Part shown: positions 6,808-16,047 of the stretch, piece after piece
Position numbering within the stretch: position 1 is the first letter of the stretch
Layout of the letters: the number at the start of each line of letters is the position of its first letter
Source of the DNA: Spirochaetia bacterium
GTDB lineage: Bacteria; Spirochaetota; Spirochaetia; CADAEX01
NCBI GenBank assembly: GCA_017446885.1
Contig: JAFSOR010000023.1
Span: 62,001-126,000 of the forward strand
Direction: 5' to 3'
Length of the DNA: 64,000 nucleotides
The notes under the pieces: model-generated
What the model was told of the DNA's origin: nothing
Seen by the model: the letters and a program-made list of their open reading frames with translations, nothing else
The model's database searches: none
Made by a program: the position numbers and the translations under genes

Positions 6808-9285
6808 TTAGTACTTCTTCAATATCTCGCTGAAGAACCAGTAGGTGGTGTTCACCTTCTTTATGCTCTTAGGGCTGGCCTTGTCCGGCACCTGGTCCAT
6901 AAGCATCTCAAGGCTTCCCAGGGTAGTAAGCACAGAGTTGTCGAAGCTCCGGTCCGATTTAACCCAGTAGTTGCCGCGTTCGTCGGTATGCAGTGTCATA
7001 AAGCCCAGCACCTTGCCGTTCTTTTTCTTGGGGCACAGCCACAGCAGGATATCCATGCAGTCGGCCAGCTGGTCAAAGTGCTTGTGTGCGCTTATGCTTC
7101 CCATGAATGGCAGCTCCTCTTTGAACTTATGCTCTGGATTGATATACGGTATCATACGCTTGATATCCCGCAGTTTCTCGTTTGCCAGGAACTCCATGTC
7201 GCGCCACATAACCTTGCACTTTAAGTCCTTGGACTGCGGGTCCACAACAAAGCTTCCAGACTTTATAACCTTGGCCAGGTTCTCCCACTGGAGTATGGCA
7301 GTCTTATTTTTGTTCCCTTTGCCTTTCTTGAGCTCGAAGAACTGATTTCCTATCTTGATCTGCCATGCGTTGTCGGCCTTGTCCTTGCCTTTGGCCTCTT
7401 TCTGTATTGCAGTAGTTAGCTTTGCGGCAAGCTCGGGCGATATCCGCTTGAGTATCTCGGTGTTGAGCGGCGATACAGAATGGGCATACATGCGGCTGGT
7501 GCGCACTATCTCGCCTGCTACGATGAAATCGGGGTTCTCGTGGAACATGACAGAGCCCGGGTGTATGAAGATACGCTCTGCTGTAAGGCTTGAGTAGGCA
7601 CCCTTGCCAGTGCGTACACATACAAACTGGATAAGACCCTTGGCAACTGCACTCAGATAGTTTTCGGCGCTGCCTCCGCTGGTAACAGGAATTCCCTGCT
7701 CGCGCACTATGTCCTCAAGCTGCTCCTTTATGCTCACAATCTCGTTCATCACCTTGAGGTCCAGGAAGTTTGAGTCGCAGAAATCTTCCTTGTGCTCGGC
7801 GTTCACGAACGAGTCGTATATATCTATGTACGATACGAAGTCGCCATATTTGCTCCGGAAAGAATGATGAGCTTTCCTTGCCTCCATCTCCATACCCTGG
7901 GGCAGCAGGAACGGGCTGTTTGTGGACAGGAATGTTACAGCTATTATAGTCTCCTCGATAACATCGGGGTACTTCATTATAGCTTCCACCAGCATGCGTG
8001 AAAGACGCGGCAGGAGAGGGTAGGTTGCCATCATCTCGCCAATCTTGGTCAGTGTGTTGTCATCGTTTAAGGCATCAAGCATCACAAGGGTCTCGATAGC
8101 ACTCCGTATGCCGTTCTTCTCGGGCGATGATATAAAGTCGAAAGACTCAAAGTCGGTAATCCCAAGCTCTGCCATACGCAGGATAACCTCCGACAGGTCG
8201 GTGCGGTAGATCTCCTCCTTGGTGAACATGACACGGCTTTCGAAGCTTGGCTTTGAATAGAGCCTGTAACAGGTGCCTGCCTGGGTACGGCCCGCCCTTC
8301 CTTTGCGCTGGTTGCACGATGCCTTTGATATAGGTGCCTCCAGAAGGGAAGATGTGAATGTCCTTGTATTGTATGTGTTTATCTTGGCAAGTCCTGAGTC
8401 TATTACGGTGGTGATTCCATCTATGGTCACGCTGGTCTCGGCAATGTTTGTTGCCACTATGACTTTGGTTTTGTCAGGCGGGGTCTCTATGAAAATCCGC
8501 TCCTGCTCCTCCTTGGAAAGCCTTCCGTACAGGGGCAGCAGCATAAGCTTGTCCCGAACCGGGCTTGCATCAAGCATAGTTATGCAGTCCTTTATCATTT
8601 TCTCGCCAGACAGGAATATGAGTATGTCGCCTTCACGCTCCTCCTGGATGCAGCGCTCCACTATGTCGCCCACCTTAAGAAGCAGCTCCTCGGGCCTTGC
8701 ATCCTCTGGAACCGGGTCGTAAATTACACCCACAGGGTACATCTTGGAATCGATGTGGACCACAGGACAGCCCCCGAAATATTCGGAGAATACCGATGTG
8801 TTGATGGTGGCAGATGAGATGATGATCTTGAAGTCATCCCTTACGTTGGATATGCGCTTTAAAAGCCCCAGTATAAAGTCTATGTTCAGGCTCCGCTCGT
8901 GGGCCTCGTCCACAATTATGCAGCTGTACTGCGACAGGTACGGGTCGAACTTTATCTCCTGAAGCAGTATGCCGTCGGTCATTATCTTGATCTTGGTGCT
9001 GGATATGGTCTGGTCTGCAAACCGCATCTTGTAGCCCACGGTGCCAGGTACATCGCAGCCCAGCTGACGCGCTATGTAGTCGCATACCGAAAGTGTGGCT
9101 ATACGCCGCGGCTGTGTCACGCCGATTATGCCGTTGGTGGAAAAGCCTGCCTCGTACAGAATCATAGGAAGCTGGGTTGTCTTTCCGCTTCCGGTGGGGC
9201 TTTCTATTACTATTACTTTATTGTTCTTTATGTACTCTAAAATTGTCTCTTTATGCCGGTAGACCGGCAGTTCATGTGCTTGCAT
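6808..9285 (-). CDS. DEAH-box RNA helicase (HrpA/HrpB family)
   Basis: This 825-residue protein carries the ordered helicase motifs: GSGKTTQLP (I), QPRRIA (Ia), DEAHERS (II), SATIN (III) and QRKGRAGR (VI), followed by the HA2 and OB-fold regions typical of DEAH RNA helicases. Such enzymes unwind RNA or ribonucleoprotein using ATP. It is close in length to HrpB and much shorter than HrpA. The last ~200 residues hold a non-standard extension ending in EILKKY. It lies directly downstream of hisS, with the hisS stop and this start touching at 9285, so the two are probably co-transcribed. Confidence 0.85.
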   Translation of the reverse strand: MQAHELPVYRHKETILEYIKNNKVIVIESPTGSGKTTQLPMILYEAGFSTNGIIGVTQPRRIATLSVCDYIARQLGCDVPGTVGYKMRFADQTISSTKIKIMTDGILLQEIKFDPYLSQYSCIIVDEAHERSLNIDFILGLLKRISNVRDDFKIIISSATINTSVFSEYFGGCPVVHIDSKMYPVGVIYDPVPEDARPEELLLKVGDIVERCIQEEREGDILIFLSGEKMIKDCITMLDASPVRDKLMLLPLYGRLSKEEQERIFIETPPDKTKVIVATNIAETSVTIDGITTVIDSGLAKINTYNTRTFTSSLLEAPISKASCNQRKGRAGRTQAGTCYRLYSKPSFESRVMFTKEEIYRTDLSEVILRMAELGITDFESFDFISSPEKNGIRSAIETLVMLDALNDDNTLTKIGEMMATYPLLPRLSRMLVEAIMKYPDVIEETIIAVTFLSTNSPFLLPQGMEMEARKAHHSFRSKYGDFVSYIDIYDSFVNAEHKEDFCDSNFLDLKVMNEIVSIKEQLEDIVREQGIPVTSGGSAENYLSAVAKGLIQFVCVRTGKGAYSSLTAERIFIHPGSVMFHENPDFIVAGEIVRTSRMYAHSVSPLNTEILKRISPELAAKLTTAIQKEAKGKDKADNAWQIKIGNQFFELKKGKGNKNKTAILQWENLAKVIKSGSFVVDPQSKDLKCKVMWRDMEFLANEKLRDIKRMIPYINPEHKFKEELPFMGSISAHKHFDQLADCMDILLWLCPKKKNGKVLGFMTLHTDERGNYWVKSDRSFDNSVLTTLGSLEMLMDQVPDKASPKSIKKVNTTYWFFSEILKKY

Positions 9286-10598
9286 TATTCCTCGTGTCTA
9301 AGTATTGAAATAACCTTCTCTATCCCCTTGTCCAGCGGCAGTTTTTCGTAGTTCTCTCGGGTGGCCAGGTCTTTTACGGTTATGGTGCCGGTTGAGTATT
9401 CGTCGGACCCGCAGATAATTCCCACAGGAATGTGCTTTTTCTCCACATAGCCGAACTGCTTGTTGAGTTTCTTGGTCTCGGGGTAGAGATCGCAGGAGAT
9501 GCCTTTTTCCCTAAGCATCAGCGCGATTTTGGTGTAATACCCTAAAAGCGACTCATCTATATTGAATATGATTGTGTCGCACAGGGCCTGGTTGTTGTTT
9601 TTCTTTCCCAGTGCCTCAAGGGCGGAGATAAGCCTGTCTATGCCGATTGATGCACCTACGCCTGGAAGCTGGGTCTTGGTGTACAGCGATGCCAGGTTGT
9701 TGTACCTGCCGCCCGAGCAGACAGAGCCGAACTCCGGTGCGCTGTCCAGGAATGTCTCGTACACTATGCCGGTGTAGTAGTCCAGGCCCCGGGTTATGGA
9801 CGGGTCAAGGACAAAGCTTTCTTCCATGCCGTTTTCCTTAAGGGCGCTGTAGAGCTCTGAAAGCCGGGCTGTGTCATCGGCCTTTCCGCCAGCAAGTGCA
9901 GTTATCTTGGCCAGTGTGGCATCGAAGCTTTCTTCCATCTTTATGTAGTCCAGAATCTTGCCTGCTGTATCGGGTCCCACAAGCTCGGCCAGCTGCTTTG
10001 ATACCTCTTCCTCGCCGATCTTTGCCAGCTTGTCCACCAGACGCAGGATATCAGTAAGCTTGTCCTGGATTCCCAGGTTTGAAAGGAACCGGTTGAATAC
10101 CTGCCTGCTTGCCAGATGGATTTTAAAGCCGTCCACTCCGATATTCTTGAGTGAGCGGTAGATCATGGTCAGAATCTCAAGGTCTGCGGCTGCAGAATCC
10201 ACACCCACTATGTCAAAGTCGCACTGGTAGAATTCCCTGTAGCGTCCTTTCTGTGTGTTCTCGCCCCGCCACACTTTGGCTATGTGGTAGCGCTTGAAAG
10301 GGAGCGACAGCTTGTCCAGGTTTGCACTTACAAACCGGGCAAAGGGTACTGTAAGGTCGAATCTCATGGAAACATCACGGTCGCCGTTGTCGGTAAAGCG
10401 GTAGATCTGCTTGTCGGTCTCGCCGCCACCCTTGCCCAAAAGCACCTGGGTGTACTCAAGCACCGGGGTATCGATGGGGACAAAGCCGAAACTGGTGAAA
10501 GTTTTCTCCAGAATGGCAAAAAGGCGCTTTTTTTCTGTCTCCTCGGCTGGGAGCGAGTCTCTGAATCCCTTGAGGACCTTTGGTTCTATGATGTTCAT
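9285..10598 (-). CDS. hisS: Histidyl-tRNA synthetase
   Basis: HisRS charges tRNA-His. The 437-residue product shows class II motif 2 (YREFYQCDFDIVG), the HisRS-specific motif GLDYYTGIVYE, and a C-terminal anticodon-binding domain. I chose the ATG at 10598 (MNIIEPKVLKGFRD) because GGAGAT sits five bases upstream and the family normally begins around this KGFRD motif. Longer in-frame starts up to 10643 add only an unlikely hydrophobic stub. A TTGTTT/TATTCT promoter is present upstream. Divergent from mraZ. Confidence 0.95.
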   Translation of the reverse strand: MNIIEPKVLKGFRDSLPAEETEKKRLFAILEKTFTSFGFVPIDTPVLEYTQVLLGKGGGETDKQIYRFTDNGDRDVSMRFDLTVPFARFVSANLDKLSLPFKRYHIAKVWRGENTQKGRYREFYQCDFDIVGVDSAAADLEILTMIYRSLKNIGVDGFKIHLASRQVFNRFLSNLGIQDKLTDILRLVDKLAKIGEEEVSKQLAELVGPDTAGKILDYIKMEESFDATLAKITALAGGKADDTARLSELYSALKENGMEESFVLDPSITRGLDYYTGIVYETFLDSAPEFGSVCSGGRYNNLASLYTKTQLPGVGASIGIDRLISALEALGKKNNNQALCDTIIFNIDESLLGYYTKIALMLREKGISCDLYPETKKLNKQFGYVEKKHIPVGIICGSDEYSTGTITVKDLATRENYEKLPLDKGIEKVISILRHEE

Positions 10599-10614
10599 GA
10601 TTATCTCCATACAT

Positions 10615-10643
10615 AGAATACAAAAATATAATAAAAAAAACAA
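10615..10643 (-). promoter_or_regulatory. hisS promoter
   Basis: TTGTTT at 10638-10643 and TATTCT at 10615-10620, read on the minus strand, are 17 bases apart. Initiation about seven bases on would give a very short leader containing the GGAGAT ribosome binding site. Confidence 0.45.
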
Positions 10644-10692
10644 CGGTCAAAAAAGTTCCCAAAAAAAATTTTATAAATAATGGAAAAAATAG

Positions 10693-10722
10693 TTGACATT
10701 TTTCCCGACTACCCCCCATAAT
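10693..10722 (+). promoter_or_regulatory. Promoter of the mraZ/division cluster
   Basis: A perfect TTGACA (10693-10698) and CATAAT (10717-10722) are separated by 18 bases. The expected start point, near 10729, lies within the repeated MraZ-type boxes that follow. Confidence 0.7.
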
Positions 10723-10770
10723 GGTCATAAGTGGTAAATTGTGGTAAATTTTGGTTGTTAGTGGTGGGAA
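10721..10770 (+). promoter_or_regulatory. Five tandem 10-bp MraZ-type operator boxes
   Basis: Five consecutive 10-base units read ATGGTCATAA, GTGGTAAATT, GTGGTAAATT, TTGGTTGTTA and GTGGTGGGAA. Each has TGG at the same position, giving an exact 10-base period. MraZ is known to bind direct repeats with one helical turn of spacing upstream of its own operon. Here the boxes cover the -10 box, the start point and the leader, which fits autorepression. Confidence 0.7.
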
Positions 10771-10773
10771 GTT

Positions 10774-11205
10774 GTGATTTATTGGAATAATCTGGACGAC
10801 AAGGGGAGAATGATGCTCCCGGCAGGACTCAGGACCGGTATGCAGGGTACCAAGCTCTACATTACACGCGGCGCCGACACCTGTCTGTGGATGTTCACCC
10901 CCGAACTGTGGGAAGAGTTCAAGCAGCGGATTCTCCAGAAAACCTCCAGCTTTACTGAAGACGGAAGGGTGGTGCGCAGCCATTTCCTTATCCCGGTGCA
11001 GGAAACCGAGATAGACAGGACAGGACGCATCAACATATCCCTGCCATTGCGCCAGTATGCCGGACTTACCAAGGAATGTTCCATCTGCGAAGGGATGGAG
11101 GAGCATATCGATATTTGGAATAGAAGCCTCTATGACAAATATATTGAGGAAAATGCATCCAAGGTCAAGTCTGCTTTGGAAAGCATTGGCAGGAGTCTGC
11201 AGTAG
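10774..11205 (+). CDS. mraZ: Transcriptional regulator MraZ
   Basis: MraZ is a ring-forming DNA-binding protein of the AbrB-like double-psi fold that controls division and cell-wall operons. The 143-residue protein shows both MraZ repeats: LDDKGRMMLPAGLR near the N-terminus and IDRTGRINISLPLRQYAGL in the second half. The start is a GTG preceded by GTGGGAAG. The N-terminus is a few residues shorter than most family members, which usually begin MFRGxYxHxLDxKGR. It abuts rsmH with no gap. The repeated boxes upstream are its likely targets. Confidence 0.92.
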   Translation: MIYWNNLDDKGRMMLPAGLRTGMQGTKLYITRGADTCLWMFTPELWEEFKQRILQKTSSFTEDGRVVRSHFLIPVQETEIDRTGRINISLPLRQYAGLTKECSICEGMEEHIDIWNRSLYDKYIEENASKVKSALESIGRSLQ

Positions 11206-12147
11206 ATGGAAGTCGTACACTATTCAGTACTTAAAGACGAGGTTCTCTCCTATTTAAAACCCTCGGGGGCTGGCGAGCTGTACATCGACTGCACCACTGG
11301 AGAAGGGGGCCATTCCGAGGCTCTGCTCTCAACTTATTCTGATATAAATCTGGTCTGTCTGGACGCAGATAAAGATATACTCAAGGTGGCAGAAGAACGC
11401 CTTAAGCCTTTTAAGGGGAGGGTGAAGTTCTGCAATACCTGGTTCAACCACTATCTGGCAAATTATCCCACAGATTCCAAAAGGCCGGACAAGATTCTGT
11501 TCGACCTGGGAATTTCCACTTACCACTACGAGAAATCGGGCCGGGGGTTCTCTTTCCGCAAGGATGAGCCCCTGAGCATGGAACTCGGTGCCGACCTGGT
11601 AGTCTCTGCCGCCGACATGGTGAATAACTATCCGGCAGAGCGCCTTGCCGACATTATCTATAACTATGGCGAAGAGCGCTATTCAAGGCGCATTGCCAAG
11701 GCTTTAGCCGAGGCGCGGGAGGCAGGTGCCATAACCACAGCCGCCCAGCTGGCAGACATAGTCTACCACGCAGTGCCGGAAGCTTACAGGCACGGAAAGA
11801 TACACCCGGCAACCCGCACCTTCCAGGCGCTGCGTATCGCCGTGAACGGCGAGCTGGAGCGGCTTTCCGAGGCGCTGGAAAATGCCCTTAAGGTGCTGGC
11901 CCCCGGCGGCCGTATCGGGGTCATAACATTCCATTCCCTGGAAGACAGAATAGTCAAGAACTTCTTCAGGGATAAAGAGAAGGACTGTATCTGCCCAGAT
12001 TCAGCACCCAGGTGCACCTGCGGCAGAAATCACCGTATGGTGAACATAATAACGAAGAAACCGATTGTTCCTTCCGATAAGGAAATTAAGGAGAATGCTG
12101 CATCCAGGAGCTCCAAGCTCCGGGTTGCCGAGAAGGTGGCTGTATGA
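11206..12147 (+). CDS. rsmH: 16S rRNA (cytosine-N4) methyltransferase RsmH
   Basis: RsmH (MraW) methylates C1402 of 16S rRNA. The 313-residue protein has the SAM-binding motif DCTTGEGGHS near residue 23, the conserved FDLGIST segment and the ARTFQALRI-like motif (RTFQALRIAVNGEL), together with the family's late motif SLEDRIVKNFF. It follows mraZ immediately and overlaps the ftsL-like gene by four bases (ATGA). Position and motifs make the call secure. Confidence 0.95.
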   Translation: MEVVHYSVLKDEVLSYLKPSGAGELYIDCTTGEGGHSEALLSTYSDINLVCLDADKDILKVAEERLKPFKGRVKFCNTWFNHYLANYPTDSKRPDKILFDLGISTYHYEKSGRGFSFRKDEPLSMELGADLVVSAADMVNNYPAERLADIIYNYGEERYSRRIAKALAEAREAGAITTAAQLADIVYHAVPEAYRHGKIHPATRTFQALRIAVNGELERLSEALENALKVLAPGGRIGVITFHSLEDRIVKNFFRDKEKDCICPDSAPRCTCGRNHRMVNIITKKPIVPSDKEIKENAASRSSKLRVAEKVAV

Positions 12148-12452
12148 AAGGAAAGATGGGTAGTTTTGTCATTTTAGTTCTTGTTGCTGCAATAATGGGG
12201 CTTTTTGCCCTTAACGTGTACCAGGGATATAAATACGAGCGGCTGCAGGCCGAGGTGAACGAATATCAGAACACCCAGGAGCAGTGGTTCGAGAAGAACA
12301 AGCAGGAGCTTACATCGCTTTCTGCCTACAGCTCTCCGCAGCATGTAAAGGAAGTGAAGGAAACTATGAAGCTGTCCAATGCAAAGGTCGGGCAGACAAT
12401 AATAATAGATACAAGGAGTCAGATAGGTTCGGATGCAGAGGGGAAAGAATGA
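12144..12452 (+). CDS. Short bitopic protein in the FtsL position
   Basis: This 102-residue protein has a short basic N-terminus, one transmembrane helix (about residues 8-26) and a predicted coiled coil (YERLQAEVNEYQNTQEQW). That is the layout of FtsL, which forms a complex with FtsQ and FtsB and recruits FtsW and FtsI to the septum. The gene lies between rsmH and murF, where ftsL is expected. FtsL diverges quickly in sequence, so the call rests on topology and position. It overlaps both neighbours, which implies translational coupling. Confidence 0.65.
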   Translation: MKGKMGSFVILVLVAAIMGLFALNVYQGYKYERLQAEVNEYQNTQEQWFEKNKQELTSLSAYSSPQHVKEVKETMKLSNAKVGQTIIIDTRSQIGSDAEGKE

Positions 12453-13824
12453 ATTAGCTCTTTCCATAGACGAAATAGTTAGGGCAACTGGCGGACAGTT
12501 GCTGTCTTCTGGGGAGGGGACATATTTTACAGGTGCATGCACAGACTCACGGATGGCCGGTCCAGGTTCCATCTTCTTCGCATTGAAGGGGGAACAGACC
12601 GACGGCCATCTCTTTGTATCTTCTGCCAAAGAGAATGGAGCAGCTATGTGTGTCGTGGAGTATATTACTCCTGACATAAATAAAACCATCGAAGCTGGAG
12701 AATGTTACATACTCAAGGTGCAGGATTCTCTTAAGGCGCTCCAGGCTCTGGCCCGGTACTACCGCGATAAGTTCCCAGATATAAAGATGGTGGGCATAAC
12801 AGGCTCAAGCGGCAAGACCACCACCAAGGAGCTTACTGCTTTAGTTCTTTCAAAGCTGGGCAGCACTGTATGCTCAAAGGGCAATCTTAATTCCGAGATA
12901 GGGCTTCCGCTCTCCATGTTCTCTATCCGCAGCTGCCACAAGTTCGGCGTGTTCGAGATGGGTATAAACCACAAGGGCGAGATGGATGCTCTGGTAAGCG
13001 TGCTGCACCCCCAGATAGGCGTTGTTACCAACATAGGCACAGCCCATATCGGAAACCTGGGCTCTCAGGACAACATAGCAATAGAAAAGGGTAAGATTTT
13101 TTCTGCCAATCCAGCACTGGAAGCAGGCTTTGTAAGCGAGACCGACCTGTATGCCGACTACCTGAAGCACCAGGTTGGAGAAAGGGAATACTTTACTTAC
13201 GGCGCCTCTATGGCAGGCGATTTCAAGCTGAATGGCACTGCAGGCTCGGAATTTACTTTTGGAGATGAAAAAATACACTTCCCTCTTATGGGAAAATACA
13301 ACTTCCAGAACGCCATGGCCGCTGCCTCAGTGGGACGCTATTTAGGGGCTTCGGACAAGCAGATAAAAGAGGCACTGGAAGAAGCCAGCACCATGTTCGG
13401 CCGTGGCGAACTGTACAAGGCTGGCGGCATAGAGGTGCTTTGCGACTGCTACAATGCCAACCTGGAAGCGGTAATGGCAGTTATCGATTTTGCAGGCGAG
13501 GCTGCTTCTTCTGTAAAGCGTGTGGTGTTTGTGCTTGGTTCTCTGTTGGAGCAGGGCGATGAGTCAGACACTATCCATGCCAAGATTGGACGCAAGCTTT
13601 CTTGTTCAGATGCATCGGGAATCTTTCTGTTCGGGAACGAGATGAAAGCTGCCTATGATGCACTTATAGATTCAGGCAAAGATGCCTTCTGGAGCCCAGA
13701 GTACGAGGCGCTGGAGAAGGCTGTAATAGATTTTGTCAGGCCCGGGGACCTGGTTGTGGTAAAGGGTTCCAGGGGCATGGCAATGGAGCGGATTGTGGAA
13801 AAAATAAAGAGCAGGGTTAAATGA
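12433..13824 (+). CDS. murF: UDP-N-acetylmuramoyl-tripeptide--D-alanyl-D-alanine ligase
   Basis: MurF adds D-Ala-D-Ala to the peptidoglycan precursor in the cytoplasm. The 463-residue enzyme shows the Mur ligase P-loop GSSGKTTTKE, the FEMGINHKGE motif, the NIGTAHIGNLGS segment and the DCYNANLEAV motif typical of MurF. The ATG overlaps the preceding gene by 20 bases and lacks a strong ribosome binding site, so translation is probably coupled. MurE, which acts just before MurF, is not in this cluster. Confidence 0.93.
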   Translation: MQRGKNELALSIDEIVRATGGQLLSSGEGTYFTGACTDSRMAGPGSIFFALKGEQTDGHLFVSSAKENGAAMCVVEYITPDINKTIEAGECYILKVQDSLKALQALARYYRDKFPDIKMVGITGSSGKTTTKELTALVLSKLGSTVCSKGNLNSEIGLPLSMFSIRSCHKFGVFEMGINHKGEMDALVSVLHPQIGVVTNIGTAHIGNLGSQDNIAIEKGKIFSANPALEAGFVSETDLYADYLKHQVGEREYFTYGASMAGDFKLNGTAGSEFTFGDEKIHFPLMGKYNFQNAMAAASVGRYLGASDKQIKEALEEASTMFGRGELYKAGGIEVLCDCYNANLEAVMAVIDFAGEAASSVKRVVFVLGSLLEQGDESDTIHAKIGRKLSCSDASGIFLFGNEMKAAYDALIDSGKDAFWSPEYEALEKAVIDFVRPGDLVVVKGSRGMAMERIVEKIKSRVK

Positions 13825-13825
13825 A

Positions 13826-14908
13826 GTGTTAAAAGAGTTAGCTTCCCAAATAAACATATTTAAGTACATCACCTTCAGAGCATCCTATGCTGCTGTAACA
13901 GCACTTATCATTTCCCTTATCATGGGCCCCGGTGTCATACGCTGGCTTAAGAATAAGAAGCTGGGGCAGGAGGTAAGGACCGACGGTCCGCAGACACACC
14001 TTATCAAAGAGGGAACTCCTACCATGGGTGGCATCCTTATAATATTCGCCATTGTTATATCTGTACTTCTGTGGCAGGACCTCAGGAACAGCTTTACCTG
14101 GCTTTCCCTTTTTGCAGTTCTTGGGTTCGGTGCAATAGGCTTTACCGACGACTGGCTCAAGATAACACGAAAGAATACCGACGGACTTAGTCCTCGCCGC
14201 AAGCTGCTGGGGCAGATAATTGTATCGGCTGTCATAGTCGTACTTATTTATTTAAACAGGAATGATAACACTACAATGCTCTATGTGCCGTTCTACAAAT
14301 ATCCTGTGTGCGACATGGGGCTTTTCTACATCCCGTTCGGAATTATAATCCTGGTAGGCGCATCCAACGCAGTCAACCTGACCGATGGCCTTGACGGCCT
14401 TGCAATAGGGCTTGTGTTCCTGGTGGCAATAGGTTTTGCGATACTTGCATACATAACAGGACGTGCCGACTTTGCGGCTTACCTTAATATTCCTTACATG
14501 TCTGGATGCAGCGAGCTGGCAGTGCTAAGCCTGGCTCTTATAGGGGCATCTATCGGATTTTTGTGGTTCAACTGTCATCCTGCCGAGATGTTCATGGGCG
14601 ACACCGGAAGTCTTTCGCTGGGTGGCATTATCGGGCTTATGGCACTTCTCTTAAAGAAGGAGATTCTGCTTGTATTTATCGGTGGCGTATTTGTCATCGA
14701 GGCACTGTCGGTGATAATCCAGTGCGTCTATTTTAAATATACAAAGAAACACAGTGCAGACCATGTGGGTAAACGGGTGTTCCTTATGACACCTATACAC
14801 CACCATTTTGAGAAGATGGGCTGGAAGGAGACCCGGGTGGTTACCCGGTTCTGGATTCTTGGAGGGCTTTTTGTAGTGCTTGCCCTTTCGTCGCTTAAGC
14901 TGCAGTAA
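13826..14908 (+). CDS. mraY: Phospho-N-acetylmuramoyl-pentapeptide transferase
   Basis: MraY transfers phospho-MurNAc-pentapeptide to undecaprenyl phosphate to make lipid I. The 360-residue polytopic protein contains the family motifs PTMGGILI, FTDDWLK with the catalytic aspartates, NAVNLTDGLDGLA and MFMGDTGSLSLGG, and ends with the HHHFEKMGWKE histidine motif. About ten hydrophobic helices are visible. Translation appears to start at a GTG two bases after the murF stop. Confidence 0.95.
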   Translation: MLKELASQINIFKYITFRASYAAVTALIISLIMGPGVIRWLKNKKLGQEVRTDGPQTHLIKEGTPTMGGILIIFAIVISVLLWQDLRNSFTWLSLFAVLGFGAIGFTDDWLKITRKNTDGLSPRRKLLGQIIVSAVIVVLIYLNRNDNTTMLYVPFYKYPVCDMGLFYIPFGIIILVGASNAVNLTDGLDGLAIGLVFLVAIGFAILAYITGRADFAAYLNIPYMSGCSELAVLSLALIGASIGFLWFNCHPAEMFMGDTGSLSLGGIIGLMALLLKKEILLVFIGGVFVIEALSVIIQCVYFKYTKKHSADHVGKRVFLMTPIHHHFEKMGWKETRVVTRFWILGGLFVVLALSSLKLQ

Positions 14909-14928
14909 AAAGGAGAGCAGATTAGACC

Positions 14929-16047
14929 GTGGACGGTTTCTTGATGGAAAAACAGCGTGGCACCTCGTTTGACACAATGCTTCTGGCAGTGATCCTGCTT
15001 CTGGCAGGAAGCGGTCTGGCTATGCTGTTCTCTGCCTCTTATCCCGATGCAGTAAACTCTGGAAAACCGTTTACATACTTCATATCCCGGCAGGCCATAA
15101 TGTTCTGCATGGGATCCATAGCTGCAATATTTGTGGCCTATATTCCTTTGGACTGGTTCAAGGGGTGTAATAAATTCTTCCTGCTCGTTGTCTTTATACT
15201 CAACCTGCTTCCTCCTCTTTATGGCGATGTCAACGGTGCTTCGCGCTGGATACGTGCAGGCGGTATTTCGCTCCAGCCTTCGGAATTCTACAAGATAGCC
15301 CTTGTACTTTATCTGGCATCCGATTTTGTCAGGGTCGAGAGCGGGCACAAGAAATACTATTCCACATCGGTCTTTACAGTAGTCCTTATTGTAATACAGA
15401 TAGTATGGCTTCAGAGCGATTTTTCCACTACATTGTTCATCGTGGGGCTGTGCGGTGCCATGTTCTTTGTATCCAAGTTCCGTTTCAAGATGCTTATTCT
15501 TTTGGGGCTTGCACTGGGGCTTTTATTCCTTCTGTCCATTCTTCTTGAGCCGTACCGTCTTGTGCGCCTTACGTCGCATATGGGCGGAAACACCGATGCT
15601 GCAGGAAGCAGCTACCAGATTCTGCAGGCCAGGGAAGCCCTGATTTCGGGTGGAATATTCGGACGCGGAATAGGCAGTGGAAGCTATAAGATGGGAACTT
15701 TGCCCGAGGCTAAATCTGACTTTATCTTTGCAATTGTGGGCGAGGAACTGGGCTTTGTCGGGGTGTTCATAATACTCCTTCTGTTTGGATTCCTTGCTTT
15801 CAAGGGTTATTACATAGCCTGGAATGCCACCGACAAATATAAGTCGTATGTTGCGTTTGGTTTTACAACCAGTATCTTCTTCCAGATGCTGGTAAATACT
15901 GCAGTTGTTGCAGAGCTTATCCCCACTACCGGAATTACCATGCCGTTTTTCTCGCAGGGTGGAACTTCCATGCTTGTGACTATGATAATGTGCGGTTTTC
16001 TTTTGAATGTATCGCGGGGTTCTGACAGAGGAGATTACTATGAGTAG
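14929..16047 (+). CDS. ftsW: Septal peptidoglycan polymerase FtsW
   Basis: FtsW belongs to the SEDS glycosyltransferases and polymerises lipid II during division. The 372-residue protein has roughly ten transmembrane helices and the SEDS landmarks: GASRWIRAGGISLQPSE, with the conserved tryptophan and glutamate, and the late EELGFVGV and PTTGITMPFFSQGG motifs. A GTG at 14929 follows AAGGAGAG at rather long spacing; an ATG at 14944 is an alternative. MraY-FtsW adjacency and the downstream ftsQ support FtsW rather than RodA. Its usual partner FtsI is not encoded in this cluster. Confidence 0.9.
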   Translation: MDGFLMEKQRGTSFDTMLLAVILLLAGSGLAMLFSASYPDAVNSGKPFTYFISRQAIMFCMGSIAAIFVAYIPLDWFKGCNKFFLLVVFILNLLPPLYGDVNGASRWIRAGGISLQPSEFYKIALVLYLASDFVRVESGHKKYYSTSVFTVVLIVIQIVWLQSDFSTTLFIVGLCGAMFFVSKFRFKMLILLGLALGLLFLLSILLEPYRLVRLTSHMGGNTDAAGSSYQILQAREALISGGIFGRGIGSGSYKMGTLPEAKSDFIFAIVGEELGFVGVFIILLLFGFLAFKGYYIAWNATDKYKSYVAFGFTTSIFFQMLVNTAVVAELIPTTGITMPFFSQGGTSMLVTMIMCGFLLNVSRGSDRGDYYE

